From Roseovarius amoyensis (GTDB lineage Bacteria > Pseudomonadota > Alphaproteobacteria > Rhodobacterales > Rhodobacteraceae): 64,000 bases of DNA. Where the stretch lies: positions 1 to 64,000 of the forward strand of contig NZ_QITQ01000015.1 of NCBI RefSeq assembly GCF_003260265.1. The letters run 5' to 3'. The notes below the pieces were generated by a model, which was not told the DNA's origin, did no database searches, and saw only the letters and a list, made by a program, of their open reading frames with translations. Of this stretch, positions 10,667 through 20,024 are shown piece after piece. The position numbers and the translations under genes are program-made. Position 1 is the first letter of the stretch; each line of letters opens with the position of its first letter.

Positions 10667-10717
10667 GGGCATTCTGGCCCAATGATTATGACAACATGCC
10701 ACAGGGAGGAACGGCGC

Positions 10718-11836
10718 ATGAAGATCGGATGCCCGACAGAAATCAAACCGCAGGAATATCGTGTCGGCCTGACGCCCAACGCCGTGCGCGAAGCGGTGGC
10801 GCATGGTCATCAGGTGATGATGCAGGCCGGCGCGGGCGAAGGTGCCGGCTTCACGGATGCGACCTATGAGGCCGCCGGTGCCCGGATTGCCGAGACCGCC
10901 GAAGAGGTATTCGCCGAGGTAGATATGATCGTGAAGGTCAAGGAACCGCAGGCGGTCGAACGCAAGATGCTGCGCGAGGGGCAGGTTCTGTTCACCTACC
11001 TGCACCTGGCCCCCGACCCCGAACAGACCAAAGACCTGCTTGCGTCGGGCTGTACCGCCATCGCCTATGAAACCGTGACCGACGCGCGCGGCGGGCTGCC
11101 GCTGCTGGCGCCGATGTCAGAGGTGGCGGGCCGGCTGGCGCCGCAAAGCGGGGCCTGGGCGCTGCAAAAGGCCAATGGCGGCAGCGGTGTGCTGATGGGC
11201 GGTGTGCCCGGTGTGCGCCCGGCCAACGTGGCGATCATCGGCGGCGGCGTCGTCGGGGCGGCGGCGGCGCGGGTGGCTGTCGGCATGGGGGCCAATGTCA
11301 CCGTGCTGGACCGGTCGGTGCCGCGGCTTTCCTATCTCGATGACGTGTTCATGGGGCGGCTGACGACGCAGTATTCCGACGCCGCCGCGCTGGAGGAGCT
11401 GATCCCGCGGATGGACATGGTGATCGGCGCGGTGCTGATCCCGGGGGCGGCGGCGCCCAAGCTGATTCGCCGCAACCAGCTGACGCAGATGAAGCCGGGA
11501 TCGGTGCTGGTCGACGTGGCCATCGACCAGGGCGGCTGTTTTGAAACCTCGCGCCCGACCACCCATGCCGAGCCGATATTCGAGATCGACGGCGTGGTGC
11601 ATTACTGCGTGGCGAACATGCCGGGCGCGGTGGCGCGGACCTCGACCCAGGCGCTGGGCAACGCGACGATGCCGTTCATGCTGGCGCTGGCGGACAAGGG
11701 CTGGAAACAGGCCTGTGCTGACGATCCGCATTTGTTGGATGGCCTCAACGTGCATGCCGGGCAGCTGACCTATTACGCGGTGGGCAAGGCGCTGGGCATC
11801 GACGTGATTTCACCCCAAATGGCGATCAGGGCTTAG
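10718..11836 (+). CDS. ald: Alanine dehydrogenase
   Basis: 372 residues, standard length. It converts L-alanine and NAD+ to pyruvate, ammonium and NADH. Visible motifs: [20 protein letters not shown] with the substrate-binding arginine, [15 protein letters not shown] with the catalytic histidine, the NAD-binding glycine motif [17 protein letters not shown] near residue 172 followed by VTVLDR, and [13 protein letters not shown] near residue 300. ATG 10718 was chosen over an upstream in-frame ATG at 10664 because AGGGAGGA (10702-10709) is well placed and the protein then starts like the family. It is divergent from the Lrp-type gene and followed by a terminator. Confidence 0.97.
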   Translation: MKIGCPTEIKPQEYRVGLTPNAVREAVAHGHQVMMQAGAGEGAGFTDATYEAAGARIAETAEEVFAEVDMIVKVKEPQAVERKMLREGQVLFTYLHLAPDPEQTKDLLASGCTAIAYETVTDARGGLPLLAPMSEVAGRLAPQSGAWALQKANGGSGVLMGGVPGVRPANVAIIGGGVVGAAAARVAVGMGANVTVLDRSVPRLSYLDDVFMGRLTTQYSDAAALEELIPRMDMVIGAVLIPGAAAPKLIRRNQLTQMKPGSVLVDVAIDQGGCFETSRPTTHAEPIFEIDGVVHYCVANMPGAVARTSTQALGNATMPFMLALADKGWKQACADDPHLLDGLNVHAGQLTYYAVGKALGIDVISPQMAIRA

Positions 11837-11902
11837 CCCGGCATACCGGTGCGGGCGGGCTGAGACTTCCCTCCCGTCTATGTGCGCCCGGCGCCGGGTT
11901 TT

Positions 11903-11932
11903 GGCCGCTCCCTTCGGGGGCGGTCTTTTTTT
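11903..11932 (+). terminator. Rho-independent terminator after ald
   Basis: GGCCGCTCCC (11903-11912) pairs with GGGGCGGTC (11917-11925), allowing G-U pairs, and is followed by TTTTTTT (11926-11932). It lies 66 bases after the ald stop. Confidence 0.85.
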
Positions 11933-11967
11933 GTCGCGACGTTGGCGGGCATCTTGCCTTGGTTGAT

Positions 11968-11985
11968 ATTATGTGCATACATAAT
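11968..11985. promoter_or_regulatory. Palindrome upstream of hutI, candidate HutC operator
   Basis: ATTATGT (11968-11974) and ACATAAT (11979-11985) form a perfect seven-base inverted repeat with a four-base spacer, 33 bases before the hutI start. GntR-family HutC repressors bind short AT-rich palindromes at hut promoters, so this is a likely operator. No hutC gene is present in the window. Confidence 0.55.
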
Positions 11986-12018
11986 AATCAGTAAGGGACC
12001 GATCGAAAGGCGCTGCCG

Positions 12019-13209
12019 ATGCTGTTGCGGAATGCAAGTGTTGCCACCATGGCCGGGGATGCGCCCTATGGGCTGATCGAGGGCGCGGCGGTTTCGATCG
12101 ACGTCGGCAAGGTGCGCTGGGTCGGGGCCGAGTGTGACCTGCCCCCCGCGCTGGCCGAGGCCGGCGAGGACATGGAGGGCCGGCTGATCACCCCGGCGCT
12201 GATCGATTGCCATACGCATGTTGTCTTTGGCGGCGACCGCGCGGGCGAGTTCGAGATGCGCCTCGAAGGGGCGAGCTATGAAGAGGTGGCGCGCGCCGGT
12301 GGCGGCATCGTGTCGACCGTGCGGGCCACGCGCGCCGCGTCCGAGGATGCGTTGCTGACTGACGCATTGCGGCGGGTCGATGCGCTGATCGCCGAGGGCG
12401 TGAGCGTGATCGAGGTCAAGTCCGGCTATGGGCTGGATATCGAGACCGAGCTCAAGATGCTGCGCGTCGCGCGAAGAATTGCCACCGTGCGCGATATCTG
12501 GGTCAGGACCACCTTTCTGGGCGCCCATGCCGTGCCCGAGGAATATAAAGGCCGCAACGCCGCCTATATCGCCGAGGTCTGCCTGCCCGCGCTAGAGGCC
12601 GCGGCCAAGGCCGGGCTGGCCGATGCGGTCGACGCCTTTTGCGAGGGCATCGCCTTTTCGGTCGAAGAGATCGCCCCGGTCTTTGATCGCGCCAGAAAGC
12701 TGGGCCTGCCCGTCAAACTGCATGCCGAACAGCTCAGCAATATCGGCGGCACCCGGATGGCGGCGGAATACGGCGCGCTGTCGGCGGATCACGTCGAATA
12801 CGCTGATGCGGGTGACGCGGCTGCGCTGGCGAAATCGGGTAGCGTGGCGGTGTTGCTGCCGGGGGCCTTCTATACCCTGCACGAAACGCAGGTGCCGCCG
12901 GTTGCGGCATTCCGCGAACATGGCGTGCCGATGGCGCTGGCCACCGATTGCAATCCCGGATCGTCGCCCATGACATCACTGCTGCTGGCCATGAACATGG
13001 GCTGCACGCTGTTCCGCCTGACCCCCGAAGAGGCGCTGGCAGGCGTCACGCGCAACGCGGCAAAGGCGCTGGGGCTGGACGATTGCGGGGTGATCGCGCC
13101 GGGCAAACGCGCCGACCTGGCGATATGGGATGCGGAACGCCCAGCAGAACTGGCCTATCGCATCGGCTTCACCCCGCTGCATCGGCGGATTTTCGGAGGT
13201 GTGGAATGA
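12019..13209 (+). CDS. hutI: Imidazolonepropionase
   Basis: 396 residues. It hydrolyses 4-imidazolone-5-propionate to N-formimino-L-glutamate, the third step of histidine breakdown. It is an amidohydrolase-fold metalloenzyme: [12 protein letters not shown] carries the metal ligands H65 and H67, VKSGYGLD and [10 protein letters not shown] are family motifs, [11 protein letters not shown] supplies further ligands, and [10 protein letters not shown] holds the catalytic aspartate. ATG 12019 follows GAAAGG. The stop overlaps hutH by four bases (ATGA), so hutI leads a tightly coupled hutIHGU operon, likely controlled by the palindrome upstream. Confidence 0.97.
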   Translation: MLLRNASVATMAGDAPYGLIEGAAVSIDVGKVRWVGAECDLPPALAEAGEDMEGRLITPALIDCHTHVVFGGDRAGEFEMRLEGASYEEVARAGGGIVSTVRATRAASEDALLTDALRRVDALIAEGVSVIEVKSGYGLDIETELKMLRVARRIATVRDIWVRTTFLGAHAVPEEYKGRNAAYIAEVCLPALEAAAKAGLADAVDAFCEGIAFSVEEIAPVFDRARKLGLPVKLHAEQLSNIGGTRMAAEYGALSADHVEYADAGDAAALAKSGSVAVLLPGAFYTLHETQVPPVAAFREHGVPMALATDCNPGSSPMTSLLLAMNMGCTLFRLTPEEALAGVTRNAAKALGLDDCGVIAPGKRADLAIWDAERPAELAYRIGFTPLHRRIFGGVE

Positions 13210-14741
13210 CCGAGGTTCTGACGCCCGGCTGCGCGACGCTCGACCAGCTGGAACGTATCTGGCGCGAGGGGCGCGCGGCGACGCTTGATCGTTCGGTGCA
13301 GCCGGATGTCGAGGCGGCGGCCCAACTGGTGGCGTGCGCAGCGGCGGGTGAAGAGGCCGTCTACGGCGTCAACACCGGTTTCGGCAAGCTGGCCAGCGTC
13401 AAGATCCCGCCCGAGCAGACCGAGGCGCTGCAACGCAACCTGATCCTCAGCCATTGCTGCGGGGTGGGCGAGCCGCTGGCCGAGGACGCGGTGCGACTGA
13501 TGATGGTGCTCAAGCTCTTGTCGCTGGGGCGCGGGGCCTCTGGCGTGCGCTGGCAGACGGTGCGCCTGATCGAAGAGATGCTGGCGCGCGGGGTAATCCC
13601 GGTGGTGCCCGAACAGGGGTCGGTCGGCGCCTCGGGCGACCTGGCGCCGCTGGCGCATCTGGCGGCGGTCATGATCGGCGCGGGCGAGGCAATGATCGGC
13701 GGCCAACGGATGGACGGTGCGGCGGCGTTGGCGCAGGCGGGGTTGGAGCCTGTCGTCCTGGGCCCCAAGGAGGGGCTGGCGCTGATCAACGGCACCCAGT
13801 TTTCCACCGCCCTGGCGCTGATCGGGTTCTGGCAGGCATGGCGCAACGCCACCGCCTGTATCGTGACCTCGGCGCTGTCGACGGATGCGATCATGGGGTC
13901 CACCGCGCCCTTGGTGGATACCATCCATACCCTGCGCGGCCATCCCGGCCAGATCGAGGCCGCCCGCGCGCAGCGCGCGCTGATGGAGGGCAGCGAGATC
14001 CGCGAAAGCCACCGCGAAGGCGACAGCCGCGTGCAGGACCCTTATTGCATCCGCTGCCAGGCGCAGGTCAGCGGCGCGGCCATCGACCTGTTGCGCCAGG
14101 CCGGCAGGACGCTGGAAATCGAGGCCAACGCCGTCACCGACAACCCGCTGGTGTTGGTGGCCGAGGGGCGCATCGTGTCGGGCGGGAATTTCCATGCCGA
14201 ACCGGTCGGCTTTGCCGCCGACCAGATCGCCGTGGCGCTGGCCGAGATCGGCGCCATCGCCCAGCGGCGCGTGGCGCTGATGGTCGATCCGACGCTGAGC
14301 TTTGATTTGCCGCCGTTCCTGACGCCCGAGCCGGGGCTGAATTCCGGCCTGATGATCGCCGAGGTGACGACCGCCGCCCTGATGAGCGAGAACAAGCACC
14401 TGGCCAATCCCTGCACCACCGATTCGACGCCGACATCCGCCAACCAGGAGGACCATGTCAGCATGGCGGCCCATGCCGCCCGGCGGCTGGGGCGGATGAA
14501 CGCCAATCTCAACACCATCCTGGGGGTCGAGGCGATCTGCGCCGCGCAGGGCATCGGATTCCGTGCGCCGCTGGCGACCAGTGCTGCCCTGCAACGCGCG
14601 GTGGCGCGGTTGCGCGAGGCGGTGCCGGCGCTGGCCGAGGATCGCTATCTCGCCCCCGACCTGGCGGCGGCGGCGGCACTGGTGCGTGATGGAGCCTTGG
14701 CCGGCGCGGCTGGGCTCGAGATGAAGCTGGGAGAAGTGTGA
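13206..14741 (+). CDS. hutH: Histidine ammonia-lyase
   Basis: 511 residues. It removes ammonia from L-histidine to give urocanate, the entry step. The cofactor-forming Ala-Ser-Gly triad is A142-S143-G144 in [16 protein letters not shown], the same numbering I recall for the Pseudomonas enzyme. Other family motifs are [41 protein letters not shown] and [15 protein letters not shown] 13206 overlaps the hutI stop by four bases. Upstream in-frame starts back to 12948 lie inside hutI and are not credible. Its stop at 14739-14741 shares a base with the start of a 13-codon reading frame before hutG. Confidence 0.98.
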   Translation: MTEVLTPGCATLDQLERIWREGRAATLDRSVQPDVEAAAQLVACAAAGEEAVYGVNTGFGKLASVKIPPEQTEALQRNLILSHCCGVGEPLAEDAVRLMMVLKLLSLGRGASGVRWQTVRLIEEMLARGVIPVVPEQGSVGASGDLAPLAHLAAVMIGAGEAMIGGQRMDGAAALAQAGLEPVVLGPKEGLALINGTQFSTALALIGFWQAWRNATACIVTSALSTDAIMGSTAPLVDTIHTLRGHPGQIEAARAQRALMEGSEIRESHREGDSRVQDPYCIRCQAQVSGAAIDLLRQAGRTLEIEANAVTDNPLVLVAEGRIVSGGNFHAEPVGFAADQIAVALAEIGAIAQRRVALMVDPTLSFDLPPFLTPEPGLNSGLMIAEVTTAALMSENKHLANPCTTDSTPTSANQEDHVSMAAHAARRLGRMNANLNTILGVEAICAAQGIGFRAPLATSAALQRAVARLREAVPALAEDRYLAPDLAAAAALVRDGALAGAAGLEMKLGEV

Positions 14742-14782
14742 TGGATCAGCCTTGCTCAATGACGAAACAGGTGCGCCCATGA
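14741..14782 (+). CDS. 13-codon linker reading frame between hutH and hutG
   Basis: ATG 14741 overlaps the last base of the hutH stop (TGATG) and the frame [13 protein letters not shown] ends in a TGA at 14780-14782 that overlaps the hutG ATG by four bases. Ribosomes finishing hutH could re-initiate here and be handed to hutG, giving translational coupling in an otherwise ATGA-linked operon. It may equally be chance. No product function is proposed. Confidence 0.35.
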   Translation: MDQPCSMTKQVRP

Positions 14783-15573
14783 CCCCCGTCGAGGTGATCC
14801 GCGGCGACGGGCCGGTGGTGCTGGGCATGCCGCATACCGGGCTGCATGTTCCCGACGACATCCGGGCGCGGCTGAACCCGCGCGGGCGCGGGCTGGACGA
14901 TACCGACTGGAATATCCACAAGCTTTATGAGGGGTTGCTGCCCGGCGTCACCGTGGTGCGCGCCACCTTTCACCGCTACGTCATCGACGCCAACCGCGAC
15001 CCGTCGGGCGTTTCGCTTTATCCGGGGCAGAACACCACCGGGCTGGTGCCGCTGACCGATTTCGACGGCGAACCGATCTGGGAGACCCCGCCGACTGAGG
15101 CCGACATCATCGCCCGGCGGCAGGCGTTTCATGCCCCCTATCACGCCGCGCTGGAGGCCGAACTTGCCCGTGTGCAGGCACTCCACGGGGTGGTGGTGCT
15201 GTACGATTGCCACTCGATCCGCTCGCATATCCCGTTCCTGTTCGACGGCACGTTGCCCGATTTCAACATCGGTACCAATGACGGGACGACCTGCGCGCCA
15301 AAGGTGGCCGAGGCAGTGGCCGGGATCGCAGGGGCAGCCGAAGGGTTCAGCAGCATCCTGAACGGGCGCTTCAAGGGCGGCTGGACCACCCGCCATTACG
15401 GCCGACCCGCCGAGGGACGCCACGCGATCCAGATGGAACTGGCGCAATCGACCTACATGCACGAGGCGGCGCCGTGGGAATACGACCACGATCGCGCCGA
15501 CCGCCTGCGCCCGCATCTGCGCACGATACTGGAAAGCCTGGACAGGCTGGCCCGCCAAGGAGAGCTGACATGA
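14779..15573 (+). CDS. hutG: N-formylglutamate deformylase
   Basis: 264 residues, N-formylglutamate amidohydrolase family. It releases formate and L-glutamate as the last step of the five-step histidine pathway. Motifs: [45 protein letters not shown] and [15 protein letters not shown]. This family needs HutF (formimino-glutamate deiminase) to make its substrate, and hutF is not in the window. ATG 14779 is chosen. A TTG at 14752 would add nine residues, but the family starts near the chosen ATG. Its stop overlaps hutU by four bases. Confidence 0.93.
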   Translation: MTPVEVIRGDGPVVLGMPHTGLHVPDDIRARLNPRGRGLDDTDWNIHKLYEGLLPGVTVVRATFHRYVIDANRDPSGVSLYPGQNTTGLVPLTDFDGEPIWETPPTEADIIARRQAFHAPYHAALEAELARVQALHGVVVLYDCHSIRSHIPFLFDGTLPDFNIGTNDGTTCAPKVAEAVAGIAGAAEGFSSILNGRFKGGWTTRHYGRPAEGRHAIQMELAQSTYMHEAAPWEYDHDRADRLRPHLRTILESLDRLARQGELT

Positions 15574-17240
15574 CCAACCCCCGCCACAACACGCGTGACA
15601 TCTATCCAGATACCGGCCCCGAGATCTCGGCCAAGTCCTGGCTGACCGAGGCGCCGATGCGGATGCTGATGAATAACCTGCACCCCGACGTGGCCGAGAA
15701 CCCGCATGAGCTGGTGGTCTATGGCGGCATCGGTCGCGCCGCCCGCACATGGGAGGATTTCGACCGCATCGTCGACACGCTCAAGGGGCTTGAAGATGAC
15801 GAGACCTTGCTGGTGCAGTCGGGCAAGCCGGTGGGCGTGTTCCGCACCCATGCGGATGCGCCGCGGGTGCTGATCGCCAACTCCAACCTGGTGCCGCACT
15901 GGGCGACCTGGGACCATTTCAGCGAACTCGACCGCAAGGGGCTGATGATGTACGGCCAGATGACGGCCGGCAGCTGGATCTATATCGGCAGCCAGGGCAT
16001 CGTGCAGGGCACCTTCGAGACCTTCGCCGAGGCCGGGCGACAGCACTATGACGGCAACCTCAAGGGGCGCTGGATCCTGACCGGCGGGCTGGGCGGCATG
16101 GGCGGCGCGCAGCCGCTGGCGGCGGTCTTTGCCGGGGCGTGCTGCCTGGCGGTTGAATGCGACGAAACCCGCGCCGAATTCCGCAAGCGCACCCGTTATG
16201 TCGACGAGATAACTCATTCGCTGGACGAGGCGCTGGGGATGATCGACCGCTGGACCAAGGCGGGCGAGGCCAGGTCGGTCGCGCTGATCGGCAACGCCGC
16301 GGATGTCTTTCCCGAGTTGGTCAGGCGCGGGGTCAAGCCGGACATCGTGACCGACCAGACCAGCGCCCATGACCCGGTGCATGGCTACCTGCCGCAGGGC
16401 TGGACCGTGGCGGAATGGCGGGCGAAGCAGGAAACCGACCCCAAGGCGGTGGAAAAGGTCGCCCGCGCCAGCATGAAGGTGCATGTGCAGGCAATGGTCG
16501 ATTTCTGGAACGCCGGCGTGCCGACGCTGGATTACGGCAACAACATCCGGCAGGTGGCGCTGGAAGAGGGGCTGGAAAACGCATTCGCCTTTCCCGGCTT
16601 CGTACCGGCCTATATCCGCCCGCTTTTCTGCCGCGGGGTGGGGCCGTTCCGCTGGTGCGCGTTGTCGGGTGATCCCGAAGATATTTACCGCACCGACCAG
16701 AAGATGAAGGAGCTGTTCCCCAACGACACCCACCTGCACCAGTGGCTGGATATGGCGCGTGACCGCATCGCCTTTCAGGGCCTGCCGGCGCGGATCTGCT
16801 GGATCGGCCTGGGCGAGCGGCACAAGGCCGGGCTTGCGTTTAACGAGATGGTGCGCAAGGGCGAGCTGAAGGCGCCGGTGGTGATCGGGCGCGATCACCT
16901 CGACAGCGGATCGGTGGCCAGCCCCAACCGCGAGACAGAGGCGATGAAGGACGGATCGGACGCGGTCAGCGACTGGCCGCTTTTGAATGCGCTGCTCAAC
17001 ACCGCCAGCGGGGCGACCTGGGTCAGCCTGCATCACGGCGGCGGCGTCGGCATGGGCTTTTCGCAGCATTCCGGCATGGTGATCTGTTGCGACGGCACCG
17101 AAGACGCCGACCGCCGCATCGGGCGGGTGCTGTGGAACGACCCGGCAACCGGGGTCATGCGCCACGCCGATGCCGGCTATGAGATCGCCATCGACTGCGC
17201 GCGCAAGCACGGGTTGAACCTGCCGGGGATCCTTGGGTGA
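15570..17240 (+). CDS. hutU: Urocanate hydratase
   Basis: 556 residues, full length. It adds water to urocanate using tightly bound NAD+, giving imidazolonepropionate for HutI. Family motifs: [38 protein letters not shown], the dinucleotide-binding [25 protein letters not shown], the catalytic cysteine region [17 protein letters not shown], and [17 protein letters not shown]. The start ATG overlaps the hutG stop by four bases. It closes the hut operon, and a palindromic repeat element follows eight bases after its stop. Confidence 0.98.
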   Translation: MTNPRHNTRDIYPDTGPEISAKSWLTEAPMRMLMNNLHPDVAENPHELVVYGGIGRAARTWEDFDRIVDTLKGLEDDETLLVQSGKPVGVFRTHADAPRVLIANSNLVPHWATWDHFSELDRKGLMMYGQMTAGSWIYIGSQGIVQGTFETFAEAGRQHYDGNLKGRWILTGGLGGMGGAQPLAAVFAGACCLAVECDETRAEFRKRTRYVDEITHSLDEALGMIDRWTKAGEARSVALIGNAADVFPELVRRGVKPDIVTDQTSAHDPVHGYLPQGWTVAEWRAKQETDPKAVEKVARASMKVHVQAMVDFWNAGVPTLDYGNNIRQVALEEGLENAFAFPGFVPAYIRPLFCRGVGPFRWCALSGDPEDIYRTDQKMKELFPNDTHLHQWLDMARDRIAFQGLPARICWIGLGERHKAGLAFNEMVRKGELKAPVVIGRDHLDSGSVASPNRETEAMKDGSDAVSDWPLLNALLNTASGATWVSLHHGGGVGMGFSQHSGMVICCDGTEDADRRIGRVLWNDPATGVMRHADAGYEIAIDCARKHGLNLPGILG

Positions 17241-17248
17241 TCCGCAAA

Positions 17249-17325
17249 GTCATCATACCCGTCCGGGGCCTGACCCGGGACCCCGCTGCTGGACAGGAGG
17301 CCCCGGATCAGGTCCGGGGCGTGAT
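17249..17325. repeat. Palindromic intergenic repeat, two inverted units
   Basis: Two inverted copies of a unit of the form CCCCGG-RCCTGAYCCGGGG. The right unit contains the perfect inverted repeat CCCCGGA (17301-17307) and TCCGGGG (17313-17319). The left unit is TCCGGGGCCTGACCCGGGA (17262-17280). The same unit occurs at 63632-63654. Similar CCCCGGAYCTGATCCGGGG palindromes are common between genes in Alphaproteobacteria. It sits between hutU and the DUF1810 gene, right up against that gene's start. Confidence 0.75.
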
Positions 17326-17769
17326 GTGAGCCTTGAGCGGTTCATAGAGGCGCAGGCGCGCATCTGGCCCGCCCCGCTGGAAGAAATCCGCCGCGGGCAG
17401 AAGGTCAGCCACTGGATGTGGTACGTCTTTCCGCAGTTGCGCGGGCTGGGGCGGTCGGGAACGGCGCAACACTATGGCATTGCTGATCTGGACGAGGCGC
17501 GCGCCTTTCTGGCCCATCCGGTGCTGGGGCCGCGCCTGCTGGAGATCGGGCGGGCGATGTTGGCGCATGCCGACCGGCCAGCCGAGGATATCCTTGGCCC
17601 CGTGGATGCGCTCAAGCTGCGATCCTGCGCCACGCTCTTTCGTGCCGCGGGCGGCGCAGAGGACGTGTTTGGCGCGCTGATTGATGCGTTTTTTTCTGGC
17701 ACGGAATGTCGATTGACGAAAGACTTGCTGCATCAGGGCGGCAAGGCATCCGGTGTGGACGCCGGATGA
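17326..17769 (+). CDS. DUF1810 family protein
   Basis: 147 residues from GTG 17326. The family signature is clear: LERFIEAQARIWPAPLEEIRRGQKVSHWMW, VFPQLRGLGRS, YGIADLDEARAFLAHPVLGPRL, and LDALKLRSC-like DALKLRSCATLF. The biochemical function of DUF1810 proteins is not known. The open frame continues upstream through a palindromic repeat to 17233, but the family starts near the GTG. No ribosome binding site is visible because the repeat occupies that position, so expression may be impaired. The last two codons overlap the ATG of a relic gene (ATGA). Confidence 0.8.
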   Translation: MSLERFIEAQARIWPAPLEEIRRGQKVSHWMWYVFPQLRGLGRSGTAQHYGIADLDEARAFLAHPVLGPRLLEIGRAMLAHADRPAEDILGPVDALKLRSCATLFRAAGGAEDVFGALIDAFFSGTECRLTKDLLHQGGKASGVDAG

Positions 17770-17940
17770 CCAAAAAGACTCAAACACCCAAAGGAGGTAG
17801 ACCAAACGAAACGACGTGATTTCATCAGGGCCGGGGCGCCTGCAACGCAGCGATGCCGGGGCTGCCGACTGGGATGCCCTCGGCGGTGTTCTGACCGGCG
17901 CGCATGCGTTGACTTTCGCCGCCCTGTCGACAACGCTTTG
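17766..17940 (+). pseudogene. Relic of a Tat-exported (probable substrate-binding) protein
   Basis: ATG 17766 opens MTKKTQTPKGGRPNETT and stops at 17817-17819. One base out of frame the sequence reads TKRRDFIRAGA, a textbook twin-arginine signal start. A single-base frame change joins them into a Tat signal peptide of the type seen on TRAP and ABC substrate-binding proteins. A good ribosome binding site-like GGAGG lies inside the coding part. No mature domain follows: the next frame ends at 17940 and the hydantoinase gene begins at 17967. It is a decayed 5' end of an exported protein, perhaps the former binding protein for the hyuAB substrate; that link is inference. Confidence 0.5.
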
Positions 17941-17966
17941 ACGGCAGGGACCAGGAAGGGCGAGCA

Positions 17967-20024
17967 ATGCCGCAGGAAAGATCGGGGCAGGTGGTCGGGG
18001 TGGATGTGGGCGGCACCTTTACCGACCTGTTGCAGCTCGATCAGACGACCGGCGCGGTGCGGCTGGCCAAGGTGCCCAGCACCCCGGAAAACCAGGCCCA
18101 CGGCGTGCTGGATGCGCTGCGGGCGGCCGAATGCGAACTGGCCGCGCTCGACCTGATCGTGCATGGCACCACCACCACCACAAACGCGATGCTGGAACGC
18201 AAGCTCAGCCGCACCGGGCTGATCACCACGGAGGGGTTCCGCGACGTGCTGGAACTGGGCCGGCGCACGCGGCCGCAGGCCTATGGCATGACCGGGCATT
18301 TCGAGCCGATCATCCCGCGCGACCTGCGCGTCGAGGTGCCAGAGCGGATGGACGCCGCCGGGCGCGTGGTGGAAGCGCTCGATGAAAAGGCAGTGCTGGC
18401 CGCTGCGCAGGAGTTGCTGGCGCAGGGTTGCGAATCGGTGGTGGTGCATTTCCTGCACGCCTATGCGAACCCCGCGCACGAGCTGCGCGCGGGCGAGGTG
18501 CTGGCGGATGCCTGGCCAAACGGCCATGTCACGCTTGGCCATGCCATCCTGCAGGAAAGCCGCGAGTTCGAGCGCGGTGTGACCGCGGCGATCAACGCAT
18601 CGGTGCAGCCGATCCTGGAACGCTACCTTTCGCGGCTGGCCGACCGGCTGGCCGAGGGGGGGTATGAGCGCGACGTTCTGGTGATGAACGGCAATGGCGG
18701 CATGGTGTCTTCGCGCTTTGTCGCGCGCGAGGCCGCCAAGACGGTGATGTCGGGGCCGGCCTCGGGCGTGATGGCGGCGGCCTATACCGGCCGGGTGGCG
18801 GGCATGCCCGACCTGCTGACCTATGACATGGGCGGCACCTCGACCGATGTGGCGCTGGTGCGCGGGGCCGAGCCGGCGGTGTCGAACGAGATCGAGATCG
18901 AATACGCCATGCCGATCCATGTGCCGATGGTCGATGTGCGCACGGTGGGCGCCGGCGGCGGGTCGATCGCGCGGGTGAACTCTGCCGGGCTGTTGCAGGT
19001 GGGGCCGGAAAGCGCCGGCGCTGACCCCGGGCCGGTCTGCTATGGCCGGGGCGGGACAGAGCCGACGATATCGGACGCCAACCTGCTGCTGGGCCGGCTT
19101 GATCCGGGGCGGTTGGCGGTTCGGGGCGGGGTGACGCTGAAGACGGTCGAAGAGGTCTTTGCCGAGCGGCTGGGCCAACCCCTGGGCCTGTCGGCGGTTG
19201 ATGCGGCGCAGGCGGTGATCGAGGTGGCCAACACGCGCATGGCGGGCGCAATCCGCATGGTGTCGCTGTCGCTGGGCGCCGATCCGCGCGACTTTGCGCT
19301 CTTTGCTTTTGGCGGCGCCGGGCCGCTGCACGCCGCCGCGCTGGCGCGGGAACTGGGCGTGCCAAGGGTACTGGTGCCCAGCCGGCCGGGGATCACCAAC
19401 GCCATTGGCTGCGTGGTGGCCGATCTGCGCCACGACTATGTGCAGACGATCAACACCCCGCTCGATGTGCTGGCAGAGGGGCGGCTGGCCGAAATCTATG
19501 CCGCGCAGCGGGCCGAGGGCGAACGCCAGATCGCGCGGGAGCGTGTGGAAATCCGCGGGGTTCGCCACCTTTACAGCGTCGACATGCAGTTCGCCGGGCA
19601 GACGCACCTGCTGCGGGTGGATCTCGACAGCCCCGATGTGGACAACGCCACCCTGCGCGCGCAATTCGAGGCGGCGTATTTCGCGCGCTTCCGGGTGCGG
19701 CTGGATGATATCCGCGCGCAGGTGGTCAACGTCAATTGTTCGGTCATCGGGGCGCGGGTGCCGCTGGACCTGTCGACGCTGATCGACCCGGAGGGGCGCA
19801 GGGCAACGATTGATGAGGCCCGCACCGGAACGCGCGCGGTACGGTTCGGGGCCGGAACGCTGGAAACCCCGGTCTATTGGCGCGATCACCTGCCGCTGGA
19901 TTTCACGCTGCAAGGCCCGGCCATTGTCGAGCAGATGGACACCACCGTGCTGATCGGGCCGGACGATCAAGCGACCGGTGACGCGCATGGCAATATCGTC
20001 ATTCATGTGGGGGGCGCGACATGA
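17967..20024 (+). CDS. hyuA: Hydantoinase/oxoprolinase subunit A
   Basis: 685 residues, ATP-dependent hydantoinase/5-oxoprolinase A family. The actin-like ATPase motifs are visible: VVGVDVGGTFTDLLQLD at the N-terminus, VHGTTTTTNAMLERK, LTYDMGGTSTDVALVRG in the middle, then VGAGGGSIARV and FAFGGAGPLHA. Members open amide rings (hydantoins, 5-oxoproline) or carboxylate ketones at ATP cost. The substrate cannot be assigned here. ATG 17967 was chosen. The stop overlaps the B subunit by four bases, so the two are produced together. Confidence 0.92.
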   Translation: MPQERSGQVVGVDVGGTFTDLLQLDQTTGAVRLAKVPSTPENQAHGVLDALRAAECELAALDLIVHGTTTTTNAMLERKLSRTGLITTEGFRDVLELGRRTRPQAYGMTGHFEPIIPRDLRVEVPERMDAAGRVVEALDEKAVLAAAQELLAQGCESVVVHFLHAYANPAHELRAGEVLADAWPNGHVTLGHAILQESREFERGVTAAINASVQPILERYLSRLADRLAEGGYERDVLVMNGNGGMVSSRFVAREAAKTVMSGPASGVMAAAYTGRVAGMPDLLTYDMGGTSTDVALVRGAEPAVSNEIEIEYAMPIHVPMVDVRTVGAGGGSIARVNSAGLLQVGPESAGADPGPVCYGRGGTEPTISDANLLLGRLDPGRLAVRGGVTLKTVEEVFAERLGQPLGLSAVDAAQAVIEVANTRMAGAIRMVSLSLGADPRDFALFAFGGAGPLHAAALARELGVPRVLVPSRPGITNAIGCVVADLRHDYVQTINTPLDVLAEGRLAEIYAAQRAEGERQIARERVEIRGVRHLYSVDMQFAGQTHLLRVDLDSPDVDNATLRAQFEAAYFARFRVRLDDIRAQVVNVNCSVIGARVPLDLSTLIDPEGRRATIDEARTGTRAVRFGAGTLETPVYWRDHLPLDFTLQGPAIVEQMDTTVLIGPDDQATGDAHGNIVIHVGGAT

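Noticed and set aside
13155-14921. 588-residue minus-strand frame opposite hutH
   Set aside because: Mirror of a GC-rich gene with low-complexity Arg/Gly/His content and no start signals; hutH has full family motifs.
17733-20006. 757-residue minus-strand frame opposite hyuA
   Set aside because: No recognisable domain, composition typical of an antisense shadow.
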